Below are positions 1 to 11,296 of a stretch of DNA of 64,000 bases, piece after piece. The DNA comes from Stropharia rugosoannulata (lineage: Eukaryota > Basidiomycota > Agaricomycetes > Agaricales > Strophariaceae): NCBI GenBank assembly GCA_028532985.1, contig JANCIK010000005.1, positions 124,001 through 188,000 on the forward strand, in the 5' to 3' direction. The first letter of the stretch is position 1. The number at the start of each line of letters is the position of its first letter. A program made the position numbers and the translations under genes. The notes under the pieces are model-generated. The model was not told where the DNA came from and did no database searches. It saw nothing but the letters and a program-made list of their open reading frames with translations.

Positions 1-179
1 ATAGCTATGTAGTAGTGATAGTATCAAATATACACGAATTTCAAACCGTTATGACACAAATTAATTATCTTGTATTGCTCCATATACTCCTAGCATCATA
101 GCTGCGGTGAAAATATTACACTCACAAGAAATGCTGACACGGGGAAATCCCAAACGTCCGCAACCAGCTGAGATTGAGC

Positions 180-1110
180 TGTGATGGAATAGCTCGACAC
201 ACGGCGGTCCCCACCAGCGCACTCCCCCCATGGGCTTTGGTAGAATTATTCTACAGAAAGTGTCGGTGCGCACGGGCGGTCCCCACCAATGCACTCCCCC
301 ATGGGGAGTGGTAGAATAATTCCACACACATATGTGCGCACACCGGCCGTCCCCACCAGCGCGCTGCCTCATGAACTGTGGTAGAATAATTCTACACACA
401 GTGTGTGTGTGCGCAGATGGGTCCCACCAGCGCACTCTCCCATGGGCTGTGGTAGAATAATTCTACACATAGTGTGTGCGTGCACAGATGGGTCCCACCA
501 GCGCACTCTCCCATGAGTTGTGGTAGAATAATTCCACACACATATGTGTGCACACCGGCTGTCCCCACCAGCGTGCTCTCCCATGGGCTGTGGTAGAATA
601 ATTCTACACACAGTGTGTGTGCGCGCAGATGGGTCCCACCAGCGCACTCTCCCATAGGCTGTGGTAGAATAATTCTACACACATATGCACGCACACGGGC
701 GGTCCCCACCAGTGCACTCCCCCATGAGCTGTAGTATAATAATTCTACAGACAGTGTGCACGTGCACCGGCCGTCTCCGCCAGTACACTCCCACATGGGC
801 TGTGGTAGAAATATTCTATGCACAGTGTGTGCGCGCACGGGCCGTCCCCACTAGCACGCTGCCCCATGGACTGTGGTAGAATAATTCTACACACAGTGTG
901 CGTGCGCACCGGCCGTCCCTGCCAGTGCACTCCCCATGGGCTGTAGTAGAATAATTCTACGCACAGTGTGCGCGCACACCAGTTGTCCCCACCAGTGCGC
1001 TGCCCCATGGGCTGTGGTAGAATAATTCTACACCGCATCGTGCGCGCGCAGGTGGGTCCCACCACTCATACTTGCTATCAGCTGTGGTGGAATAATTCCA
1101 CACAAGCCGC
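180..1110 (+). repeat. Array 1: ~71 bp tandem repeat with palindromic core
   Basis: About 13 units with a period of 70-71 bases; cores start near 240, 311, 381, 452, 523, 593, 664, 734, 805, 876, 946, 1017 and 1087. Each core is close to the palindrome GTAGAATAATTCTAC (variant GTGGAATAATTCCAC). It is followed by GTGTGCGCGCAC-like sequence, then a CCCCACCAGCGCACTC-like block and a CCATGGGCTGTG-like block. Open frames crossing the array are periodic artefacts and are not genes. The unit is an inverted relative of arrays 2 and 3 (about 10,285 and 15,310), as expected for subterminal inverted repeats of one element. Confidence 0.92.
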
Positions 1111-1243
1111 GCACGCACAGTGTTATGCTCTATAAAACAAATATGTACACCATGTGATATTTTCGTTCTGTATTTAATGGCGTAGATAAAAAGCAACATA
1201 CATTATTATTTCCCTCAATATCCGCACGCTTCACGCCTCAGTC

Positions 1244-1951
1244 ATGCCCTATACTCATCCTTTGCCCCACCGTGCCTCCACCCCTCCCGAGTACTCTGAC
1301 AGCTCGGATGACTATCCTGCATTCATCACAATGTCGTGCAGTGAGCAAAACAAGCTCCTGCGATACTACAAGAACGAATTAATCTGGTTTGATATGCACT
1401 TTCTGTCCGGACCAACAAACGAGTACACCAATGACTTTGATATGGAGGGTCTATCTGTCATAGCACAAATAGCTCGGTACATTGTGAGTCTTTTTACTTC
1501 TAGGTTGTACATTACAATGATCTGTAAGATATGAATTCCAGAAGTACCTTGGATTGGATGTCCGAATAGTTGCTGCGAATATCATGGCATATGACCTTCT
1601 CGTGCATCTATGGCAATCAGAGCAAGTCATTCTTACCCGCTATCACGGCCGAAACACTTCCTGGCAGACCTTCGAGCTTATGGGACCCAATGAAGACGTT
1701 GAGTTTCTCTTTACAATGTCGCAAAATGCATTGCGCTTCCCTGAGTGCAGGTACTTCTCGACGTTGACATCGGTTTGTCTATTTACTGATCTATTATTAA
1801 TATCGCACTCTACTCAATTATTATTTATAGATCAGTAGACTCCCGCAAAACAATGGTTGTGACTCCACTAGTAGCTGATGGTAGTTTGTATGTGGTCCAT
1901 AGTAGTGTCATAAGTGGCGAATTGTATTGCGCTCTTATCAGATGTATTTAA
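1244..1951 (+). CDS. Unknown protein, three exons
   Basis: Exons 1244-1483, 1542-1750 and 1831-1951 join in frame to about 189 residues. Both introns (58 and 80 bases) have GT and AG ends. No family was recognised. The N-terminus is proline- and serine-rich and acidic (SDSSDDY); the rest looks globular, with aromatic residues and no evident signal peptide or membrane segment. It lies just inside array 1 and upstream of the KDZ transposase in the same direction, so it is probably an accessory gene of element A. No homologue was seen in element B. The gene model is moderately supported by frame continuity; the function is unknown. Confidence 0.5.
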
Positions 1952-3710
1952 GTGAAGAATATGGTGTGAAAATATGTTTCAAGTACTGTGTAATTCCACA
2001 CAACTTCATATGTGGTAGAATCCTGCCATATAACGATATTGGTGAATAGTTCAATTGCACAATAAACAATTTGTTCCTTGAACATTTACTGCGTATATGC
2101 TCCTTGCCTAACGCACACAATGGCTTCTCACAATGTACGCGTCATATATGAACGTCCTAAGGCAGTAAAGCAGCGCATAGTATATGAGGCATCCTCAATT
2201 GATATCACCACACCACACCGGAAGCAGTGCCGTCACAGGAGAGCAAGTGGACACCTAGTACAAACACATGTTGGTCAAGACCGCTCTTCGTTGCAAGCCC
2301 AGTCTTCGGAGCCCTTGCCATCTACACCTCTCCAGGCTGTCACTTCCTGCTCTTACAGCACCCCATATTTTGCTTCAGGTAGCTCAGACATATTGCTGTT
2401 CAATGATGTCAATCAAGAGAATCAACCGAACTTGGATGCTCCTCTTGATGTTTTGACCGGTGAAGATAGTATGCTAAATGAAGAGGATAGATATATGTCA
2501 TTTGTGGAGGCCATTTTATCCGACCAATGTTCATTCCTTCGACTGACCGAGGATATCTTTGTGGCAAATGAATGGAATATAGAGAGAAAAGAGGCAATTT
2601 TGGTACGTCCACATGTACTTGTTTGTATATTCAAATGAGTTGACATCCAGTCTAGTCGAGATGGGTTCACATTCAGAGTATTCCTCATGCCAATGAATTA
2701 AGAATCGGCTGCCAATGCCCACAAGGTAAACGAAACTCCAGATGCTTCCACATTGCATACCTTTCAGAGTTTCAATCAGTTCACTTTCCGCTGTTTCAGA
2801 GTGCTCCAGGTGAGTTTATTTCCTTTTAATGTGTGTACAGATCTACAACACAATCTACAGATGATGATAGGCGTACCTTTTTGTGCGCAAGGGATGAAAC
2901 TGCTAAGGATGGGCTCTATGACTCTGTTTTCTCTGTTCCTGCACCTGAATATGAGTTCTCCGCAACAGTTAAGCACCGAGCCATTGTTAAGCATCATGGA
3001 GATGAAAAGGGCGGTGGCACATGGAAATGTACCAAAGATTCAGGAGCAACCAGCTGTTATCATATTGTCCAAGCACGGCACTCACTCCAGCAGCATATTC
3101 ACGCCAATGTTGATGCCCTCGATGAGGACGCAGGGTCTGGGGATTTGGAGTATATGCCTGGTACGAGTTTTGAATATTGTCACAACATGAATCATGCTCG
3201 TGTACTCAATAATCTGTTATTCAGCCTGCATTTCCGTGCAACGGGTGAGATCAAGCACAGAAGCAGTGTCGTACATGGCTATACCGCCCCCTGTATGGGC
3301 AAGGATATCTACAGATCCTACTGCTACTCAGCCCCCCGTCTTTCAAATTCCAATGACCTCTGAGCCGATTCGACTAGATGAGAGCTCAACATGCTGCTGT
3401 CAGTCCCCCCGAGAGCGCTACAACCCCTTTGCTATGTCATCAATAAATCCATGTACAATATACGGACTTACTGGCGCTGTTAGGACCACTATCGAAGTAC
3501 AGAAATGTGGGGCATGTAGGCGTCGCTATATTGGACCTGATTGTCAATCTCTCGGCCTATTCAATTTCAACAATCAAGCATTACTCACACACGAGCTGCT
3601 TGATGATTACACTAACCAGTTCTCTACATCTGAAACCCCATTTATTGCGTGGGTAACGGTCATATCAAGGAGATACGAAGCAAGGCAATCAAATATACCT
3701 TTTATCACAT

Positions 3711-4822
3711 CTGGGAATCTGTGTTTTGGAAATTGTGTGTTAATACCTAGAATTGTCTAGTATTTACAATAAATACCCCAATTACCTGATTACCAGATAT
3801 TACCAAGAATTGGAGTGGTCCCAAAGTAATTTGATATGTAGTTACCTAAAATTACCATTGAATTATTTACTGTTTACTACATAATAAGGGCACAATTACA
3901 TAACACTTTCTTTAATTTGTGTTTGTGCAAAAAGACATTATATACACTTGTATTAAGCTTTTGTTCAATGCTATTATCATTCTATTATTATGTTTAGTAA
4001 GCTCTTTGTTAAGAAACAAGTGAAACTACTACAAACTACATGACCCTGAAAATAGGCACTAAGTTGGGGTTGAACCCAGAACCTCACCACATAAACATTG
4101 TAATGTAAACTTTACCACTACACTATATAACAAATAAATAAAATTCATGTGTTTCATAGTATGTCCTTACTCAAACTGTTTACTCTTTGTACATTTTTTG
4201 TTCTTGTGTATATTTGTGTAGAGATTAGGAAGTTGTCCATTTAGTTTTTTGCTGTTTTTCAAACCCAAAAATGGAATAAAACCCAATAAAACAAACAAAA
4301 TAGGACACATGAACACCTATGTTCCTTTATATGGAAACCAAGGAAGGATTATGTAACTTTTTCTATAGAAATTTCTTGTGCTTCTATTGTACTTCTTGAG
4401 TTTAATGCTTATTTGCATTTCTGGAAACAGAAAAACTGACCAAAACAGGAAACTAAATGGACAACTTACTGATGTGCACAAGCTTTGCAGATTGTCATTG
4501 GAGTAATGGACAAAAACAGTGTGACTTTTGAGTTTTTTTATTTTGAACAAAGATAATTTAGAAAATTTTACACAAATACCCCTGCATGCCTACGAAAATA
4601 ACACAAATTGGAGTAGAATTACCAAAAAATTCCAAGACCCTTGGGTAATAAAATGTAATACAATACAAGGATGGTCTTTGTTGTAAATACACATTAAATA
4701 CCATGTGGATTACAAGTGAAATACCTCAATTACTTGCAATTACCCAGAAATACCTGCTGTTATAGTACCTATTAGCTGTTTGGTGTAATCCCAAGTAATT
4801 TTATCAAATTACCAAATCACAT
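3711..4822. mobile_element. 1.1 kb AT-rich insertion in the transposase gene
   Basis: The 7-mer ATCACAT occurs at 3704-3710 and again at 4816-4822, like a target-site duplication. Removing 3711-4822 restores the transposase frame exactly. The insert is AT-rich and has no credible coding frame. Its two ends carry imperfect direct repeats built on AATACC and ATTACC words (about 3765-3850 and 4715-4815). A tRNA-like promoter lies in the left part on the minus strand. It could be a SINE, possibly nested in another short element. The class is uncertain; the insertion itself is well supported by comparison with the uninterrupted element B transposase. Confidence 0.75.
4060..4130 (-). other. tRNA-like RNA polymerase III promoter (possible SINE head)
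   Basis: On the minus strand, TAGTGTAGTGGTAAA (about 4112-4127) fits an A box. About 28 bases downstream, GGTTCTGGGTTCAACCCC (about 4067-4084) fits a B box with a TTCAA T-loop. Acceptor and anticodon stems are not convincingly paired, so this is more likely a tRNA-derived SINE head or tRNA relic than a functional tRNA. Confidence 0.5.
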
Positions 4823-6727
4823 TTTTCCTGATGGCCAGTGACCGACTATTCCGTGCAGCTTGGTTCTCATACATCCAACTTGTGCAAATGAACCAGGACA
4901 TGTTGTGTCCTGTCTGTGGGCCTAATCCAGAGGCCATCATCGTCGACGGCATTACTCTCGCTTTCAGCCGTCAAAACTTGCAATCCACATTATGCCCACC
5001 GATGACTATTCATCCCGATTCACTGTGTAAAGACAAGGTGAAGCCGATGTCGGGACTGCAGTTTATTGCCAGTGGAAAGCTACGCCACGCCATCCGCAAC
5101 GTCTTGAACGGACCGGATTTACTGTTATCAATGCTGGAGAGCGGTGATATGTCAGATACGGCACCATTTAATAATCTCAAAGACTTATCAGATCTCGACG
5201 AAGATTCATCTGATGATGGGGATCACCCTACAGCCGAATCTGTATTGGAGAGGCGAAGGAAAGCTCAATGCAGGAACGCCAAAGCTATGACTGACCGACT
5301 GAAGCTTATTCCTACCGTTATCATGGAGCTAGATAAAATTGACCCTTCTCTCTCTCAAGTCTTCAACCGTTGCTACGGTCCCACCGCGTTTGTGACAAGT
5401 GTACAGACTCCAGCGGTGTACAAGAAGCTATTTCTTCAGGTAATACTTCATACTAATACTATTAATTTATATTTACTAAATGTTGTGGCTAGGTTGCAGC
5501 GGAAGAAACATGTCTGCAAATGGCTAATGGCTCCGCTCTAGATGAGCTGGGCTATTTTTGCGCTGCGGCTGCTGTTGCGCCTACCTTGAGTAACAGCTTT
5601 GCCCAACTTGTATCACATCTTACGCCTATCCCAGCCTTGTATTGCGTTGCTTCCTTAGAGCTGAAGCAAGGTGGGGTTAGACAAGATACCCTGAAATTGT
5701 GTCTGTGGCTCTATGTAAGAGCAAGCACTGTGCTTCTTCAACTCAAAAAATATCCCCTGCCTTCATTGGACATTGATCCAAGCTTAAGTGCTTCAAGTGA
5801 GCGGTGGCAAGATGTAAGTGGTTGACATGATTGTCTAGTATTCACACAGCTAATTATAGTTGACAGACAGGCTCATACTACGGAATGCCAAAAGTTCGTC
5901 AGCGCCCTAAATATCCAAACCTGCCTTATGAAAATATGACGGATTCGGCCAAGAAGGAAAGTCGAGGACAAGGCTGCAACAAGTTCTATGCCAAGTACGG
6001 TCAATCGCGACTTACTGGCGGAATAATGTGCATCTGGTGCACTCATAGCATTTGTTATGGGTTCCACTGTATTCCGTCTGCCGAAGGTAGGAACGATGTT
6101 TTCTCAGCTGTGTATACACATTGGGTTACCGCCCCCAAGATCATTGTGTACGACTTTGCGTGTGCACTCCAGCCTTACTGCATGACACGGGAACCAGAGT
6201 TCTTTTCCAAGACCCTCTTCGCTATCGATGTATTCCACGCCGGTGGCCATACGGGGTGTGGTCACGCCGCATTCCTCAGTACATATTGTGCAACTAACCC
6301 ACATTTACTGTATATAAACTCAAGTGCTGCAGAATGTGGAAATGGTGGCATACTGTGTATTCGAAAACCAGTAGCGTACATGTCACAGGAGCGGGCCATT
6401 ATATACACCAAGACATTCCTATCTGTATGGAATCGTCAAAGAATCCGAACCCTTACATCTTAGGATAGGATGTTGCAAATGTAATATTTTATATGGACTA
6501 TAATACGTGATATTTTGTACATCTCCCTCTACACGAGAAACTGTGGCTATTGATCTCATGGTAGAAACATTCCATACTTCGTACATCATCTGATCTCATG
6601 GTAGAAATATCCCACAAGGAATATGTGTTGACATTTGTGTTTCTCGATGTCAACTCAGTTTGGGTTTTAATTGTTTCATGAGCGTCTTGATTTCATCCTA
6701 CTTTCTTGCCAGAGTCAATATCTTGAG

Positions 6728-8542
6728 ATGACCGACCTTGAAAGCCCGAGAAGGTCAACCCGTGCCGCAGGAGCATCACCCATTAAAGCCAAGGTATGCC
6801 TATGGAGTGAATTTAAGAAGGAGTGAATTCAAGAAGTCTCACCTCTGATTTATGTACAGGTGGCTAGTCGACAGCCCAGTCGATGTACCAAGTGCGAGAA
6901 TAGGCCTCTAAAGAGCCAGTGCGTTCATTCAAAAGCTGGAAGACATTACCTACAGCAGCAGCTTCAGGTCTGTCACTCTATATGTCCAGGCTGTGTTACA
7001 TTGACTGACTCACTGGTATACTATCATCCAGGCGCCGAGAGGGGCATCCTCAAGTGTACAGCACCCGTTAGTGTCCAACACGGTGCTTGAGTTTCTTCAG
7101 GTATGTCTCTATGTCCTTGTGAGAAAATGAGTGTGTACTGAATGATTGGTATGCTTACCTGCTATTAGCCTACATTTACTCAAAACGGAGTACATGTTGA
7201 AGTACCCGCACTCGTGCCAACATCAGAATCTGGTGTACCCTCTTCAATTACCACTCTGGGGATTTTTGCAGGAGCTCGGGTTACCAATACTTCCTCTGAC
7301 AATAGCTCTCCGGCTTCAAGGGCGCCCGCACGATGCAGCATATGCCCTGGGCGGCCCATACGCAACGAATGTGCCCATACAAAATCAGGAGCAGCCTTCC
7401 TCATTGAACAGCAAATTATACAGGTATGAACATCTCATCGTATTCTCTGTCTTGTCACAATGTATTTATACATCTTTAGGATCTACAAATGCGCTCTCAG
7501 CAACTGGCCACCATTGGCCCGCATACACCAGACCCGGCTACCAGCTCGAACATTGAGAATGGCTCTCTCGATCATGAAAGCTCTTCACAGCAGTTTCCAG
7601 CAATGGTACGACACGGGGTGCTTGAGTTTTCTGCATCTTCCCTCTCTGCTACAGATGACCCCTTGAAAACTGCTGAGATGACAGGACACAGGTTGGGTGC
7701 ACCTGTGATATTACCCATGATCAATAACTTACCTTTCTCACCCGTAGTAGCCCAATGCGCGGAGATAATGTGTCTGTCCACGATCCATTCAATACGCCAG
7801 CTCGAGGAGAGACCAATAAATCAAGCTCAAAGAAAGAGCGTATCCGTGCAACTGCCTCCAATCCTATCTACGGTCATGTCAATGGCTTATATCGTGGACC
7901 AAGCAAACATGGTCCGTACAAATTAGCTAAAGTTGAATTGTTTATAATTTTACCATCTATAATGACCATTGACAGCTTTACATCGTGGCCACCAGCTTCC
8001 CGGAGAGATTGAGGATAGTGATAAATGTCAGCGGTACTTTGCTGAGACAGTGAATAGCTTGATAGTTCGGGTGAGTTTATTATATATCCAGGGTTGAGTG
8101 GTGTTTCTAATAATAGGGTCCATTACAGTGCGAAGATCTTTCCGTTCAGACTGGGTGCTGGCTATTTTTTGGAGCCCAGAACCCAACATCACAAGTGCCA
8201 CCGCTGCACTATACATCACCCAGAATTAGGAATGAATCAGACGAAATATCTGAGTTTGGGTCGTACTTCTGTTCAGTGCTATCTGAGCTGATGGATGCTC
8301 GTCGCTGGGACACTCTCAAGGTACAGCGCAAACTTCAAGAGGTACAGACACAAAAGGCAAACCTGGAGAAGGAACTGGAGCAGATTAGGGTACAGGGACT
8401 GAATAAGGACGCTCTCCTTACTAAATATCAAGAGCTATTTGGTAGGATAAATGTGTCTACTACGGCAGGGCCTTCACATAGTACATCTTCCTTAGTAGAA
8501 CACAGTGTTCCTAGACCTCCTGTAGATAATAGCCTTACATAG
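6728..8542 (+). CDS. Element A double CxxC/CxH zinc-binding protein with coiled coil
   Basis: Eight exons (6728-6793, 6860-6967, 7032-7100, 7169-7423, 7480-7691, 7748-7911, 7976-8070, 8129-8542) join in frame to about 460 residues. There are two copies of a cysteine motif of the form RCxxCxxRPxxxxCxHxKxG, one in exon 2 and one in exon 4; each could bind zinc. Later come an NPIYGHVNG segment, a CWLFFGAQ segment and a C-terminal coiled coil (about 8290-8440). The same order of motifs occurs in the protein at 26,954-28,345. It lies 265 bases downstream of the transposase in the same direction, so a DNA-binding or assembly role in transposition is a reasonable inference. No named family was recognised. 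Confidence 0.7.
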
Positions 8543-9243
8543 CTCTTTCAATATACTCCATGTCAAGTTCAATGAATATGTGTAATTGAGACGTGTGTGT
8601 AACAGAATTAAGTATAACAACTTCCCTGTACATGAATATTGCGTCTTGCAAACGTCGCAAACAAGCGTAAATCACATTTTTGAACATATTGTGGGCCGTT
8701 TTGCTTCATGTACAGTCCAAATATGCAAATAAAAATTACAGATATACACTGGGAGTATTTGGACCTATGTAAAACGACTGTCAAATGGGGGGATACAGCA
8801 ATTTAAAAGGTGGCATGGTTTTGGATACTCGGACGGTCAATATACAGTATGAAACTATGTTGTTGACCTCATCAAAACTCCCAGTCCTATGGTATGCCTC
8901 ATTTCCCCAATAAACTCTGTGTTCTTTCCAGTATTTAAGATGTTCCCAGATATCTTATGGGTAAAATGTCATAAATATTTGTTATATACGCTAAATGCGA
9001 GGTGGGGAAGGATGTGGAGACAGCGTCGCAAATGGTTTGCGACTGATTTACATTGGATTTACATGCATTATGTCTGCACACATGTGACATAAAGCAATCC
9101 ACCTCATGTTCTCTTACTCTATCTCATGCTCTCTCACTCTCAATGATGCATTTATTTAGCGAACAAGTTGTTTATTTAGTAGCATAGAAGTGTACAAACG
9201 AAATGTGGGTACAGTTGTCAAGTACTGTATGTACTAGATATAC
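8543..9243. other. Intergenic spacer, no gene seen
   Basis: This is AT-rich sequence between convergent genes. Short open frames (for example near 8889-9092) have no support from splice structure, homology within the window or composition. Confidence 0.6.
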
Positions 9244-10183
9244 CTAGAAATTCCTCATTGGAGTTCGCTGAGGCGCATTCTTGCAGTCTGAGAGAAGTTT
9301 GAAGAATTTCCTGTAACCTAAGTCACCTAAACCAAGCATCTCGCGATGAACCAGTTCCAAACGGCATTCAAGTATCGTTAGCCTGCATGTCAAAGTAATC
9401 GACATTTCAGTATAATACCTCCATAAAAGGGAGACGGCCAGCGGATCTGAAGGAAGACGTCCTTGCATTGCATCGATCCTGCTAAGAATGTCCTTGCCTT
9501 CTTCGGAGTGTTTGTAAATCTTCTGTAAGGTATCCCGGCAAGCGTCATGATTCTTCCTCATGGCCTCGAGAAATAGAACATCCAAGGCATCATGCCAGTT
9601 TCTAACACCACCCCATGCGGAGCACCATTCCTGAACAAGGCGACATGCGTTGATAAAGACATTGTACTCTTTGTATGCAGAAGATACATCCCCAAATTCT
9701 TCAGGAAGTCTTGTCAAGGGGGACTTCGGTTTATGATATCCGTTCATCAATGGAATGAGTTCCTCGATGGGAATATGCAGGCCAGGTAAGTAGCTGCAAT
9801 AACAGGAGTCTGGGCATAGCCTTTCTCCGCCTACTTGAACACTGGCATTCCTGGTAAGTATTGTAAGTATATTAGCAGTACAAACTAACAGACTTGTAAG
9901 TGTGAACTGTACCTGTACTTCGGTGGTGCATCCAATTGGTACTGCTGTAGTGCTTTGATTGAACTGTTACTCTCCCTAAGCAGCAACAGGTGAACAGAAG
10001 ACATGATAGTTGCTTGTACTGCTTACCTTTTCTTGACACGGTTTAGCCTATTCCTTTCTGCATTTTTCTGCTTGATGACCTCCTTGTTTCTGAGTGGTAC
10101 CATTAGTGAGGCAATAGCATAGGAGAGCAGTGAGTATCTAACCTTTCGTAGTATCGCTGATCTTTTGTCAATTCATTGTCCAT
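9244..10183 (-). CDS. Element A WGG-motif protein
   Basis: The start ATG is at 10183; at least five exons read leftward to the stop at 9244. The first exon gives DQRYYER, followed by a basic region (KQKNAERNRLNRVKKR), which suggests nucleic-acid binding or a nuclear signal. The last exon (about 9244-9840) carries WCSAWGGVRNWHDAL followed by LFLEAM and LQKIYK. The homologue at 25,902-26,866 starts with NQRYYRN plus a lysine-rich stretch and has WTTSMGGIENWPDSI at the equivalent place. This copy has about 60 extra C-terminal residues. The join between the second and third exons is ambiguous in phase. It is convergent with the CxxC/CxH gene. The family is unknown. Confidence 0.6.
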
Positions 10184-10284
10184 TGTAACAAAGAGCTTGA
10201 AGTACTAGTTTGTGAAAGTACAAGACGAAGAAAGGCAAAGAGAAGGTAATCACGCATACAGGGATCCCTCACTCATTTGGCCAA

Positions 10285-11150
10285 TTCCCCTGCACACGCG
10301 CGGCTGGTGTGTAGAGTATTTCTACCACCGCTGCTTGGGGAGCACGTGCGGGGTGATTCTCTTGCATGTGCGCAGCCAGTGCGTAGAGTATTTTTACCAC
10401 CACCGCTTGGGGAGCGCGTGTGAGTGATTCCCCCGCACGCGTGCGGCTGGTGTGTAGAATATTTCTACCACAGCTGCTTGGGGAGTGCGTGTGAGCGATT
10501 CCCCTGCACGGGTGCGGCTGGTGTGTAGAATATTTCTCCCACCGCCGCTTGGGGAACGCCTGTGAGTGATTCCCCTGCACACACGATTCCCCTGCATGTG
10601 CGCGGCTGGTGTGTAGAATATTTCTACCACAGCTGCTTGGGGAGCACATGTGAGTGATTCCCCTGCACGTGTGCGGCTGGTCTGTAGAGTATTTCTACCA
10701 CAGTCACTTGGGGAGTGCGTGTGAGTGATTCCCCCATATGTGCGATTCCCCCACATGCATGCGGCTCGTGTATGGAATATTTCTACCACAGCTACTTGGG
10801 GAACACGTGTGGGGCAATTCCCCCACACATGCGATTCCCCTGCATGTGTGTGGCTGTTGTGTAGAGTATTTCTACCACAGCCGCTTGGGGAGCATGTGTG
10901 AGTGATTCCCCTGCATGCATGCGGCTGGTGTGTGGTGTGGAATATTTCTACCACAGCCGCTTGGGGAACGTGTGTGGGGCAATTCCCCCACACGTAGCTG
11001 CTTGGGGAACGCCTGTGAGTGATTCCCCTGCACGTGCGATTCCCCTGCATGCACGCGGCTGGTGTGTAGAGTATTTCTACCACAGCCGCTTGGGGAGCGC
11101 TTGATCTATCCACAAGCACGTGCGGCATGTGTGTAGAATAATTCTACCAC
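10285..11150 (-). repeat. Array 2: tandem repeat, 71/88 bp units
   Basis: Cores close to GTAGAATATTTCTACC start near 10311, 10383, 10454, 10525, 10613, 10684, 10772, 10861, 10937, 11066 and 11133. Spacing is mostly 71 or 88-89 bases; the longer units contain an extra ~17 base copy of a CGATTCCCCTGCATGTG-like block. The unit reads as core, CACAGCTGCTTGGGGAG, GTGATTCCCCTGCA, GCGGCTGGTGT. It has the same polarity as array 3 and is inverted relative to array 1. Open frames through it are repeat artefacts. Confidence 0.9.
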
Positions 11151-11296
11151 CGTACGCCGTACTACATAGGGCGCTACATATCAAAGAACACAATTTTATA
11201 TAACAAACACTTTAGTGAACGGGGCAAAAGGGTGCACATGCATTCAGAAATTCTACAACAAATACAGAAACTATGTGACCACTGATGCGAGACTAC

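Larger units (their letters stand above)
2120..6463 (+). pseudogene. KDZ transposase of element A, interrupted by a 1.1 kb insertion
   Basis: A DDE-type transposase of the Kyakuja-Dileera-Zisupton (KDZ) superfamily, expected to excise and insert the element in the nucleus. Exons: 2120-2602, 2677-2809, 2861-3160, 3225-3710 continuing at 4823-5439, 5493-5813 and 5867-6463. Without the insertion they total 979 codons including stop, all in frame. Domains in order: acidic N-terminus; SWIM-like CxC...CFH cluster (about 2715-2760); CWKC-type H cluster near 3030; CGAC...GPDC cluster near 3510; CPVCG plus VDG cluster near 4905; KDZ core from about 5990 with LTGGIM, YDFACALQPYC, FAID-FH...H..C and NSSAAECGN. 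Compared with the element B copy it has V for D in FAIDDFH and G for K in HTKC. Intron positions match the B copy. The insertion at 3711-4822 breaks the frame with stops, so the gene is probably inactive now. Confidence 0.85.

Noticed and set aside
61..1065. Long open frames across array 1 on both strands
   Set aside because: The periodic repeat unit of 70-71 bases creates frames on several phases at once; the translations are simple repeats of the same words.
3161..3260. Frameshift mutation in transposase A
   Set aside because: A 64 base intron with proper ends, at the same place and phase as one in transposase B, explains the frame change.
4060..4130. Functional tRNA gene
   Set aside because: A box and B box are recognisable, but I could not pair the acceptor and anticodon stems.
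10269..11128. Frames of up to 244 codons in array 2
   Set aside because: Same cause as for array 1; no start context, splice signal or non-repeat sequence.
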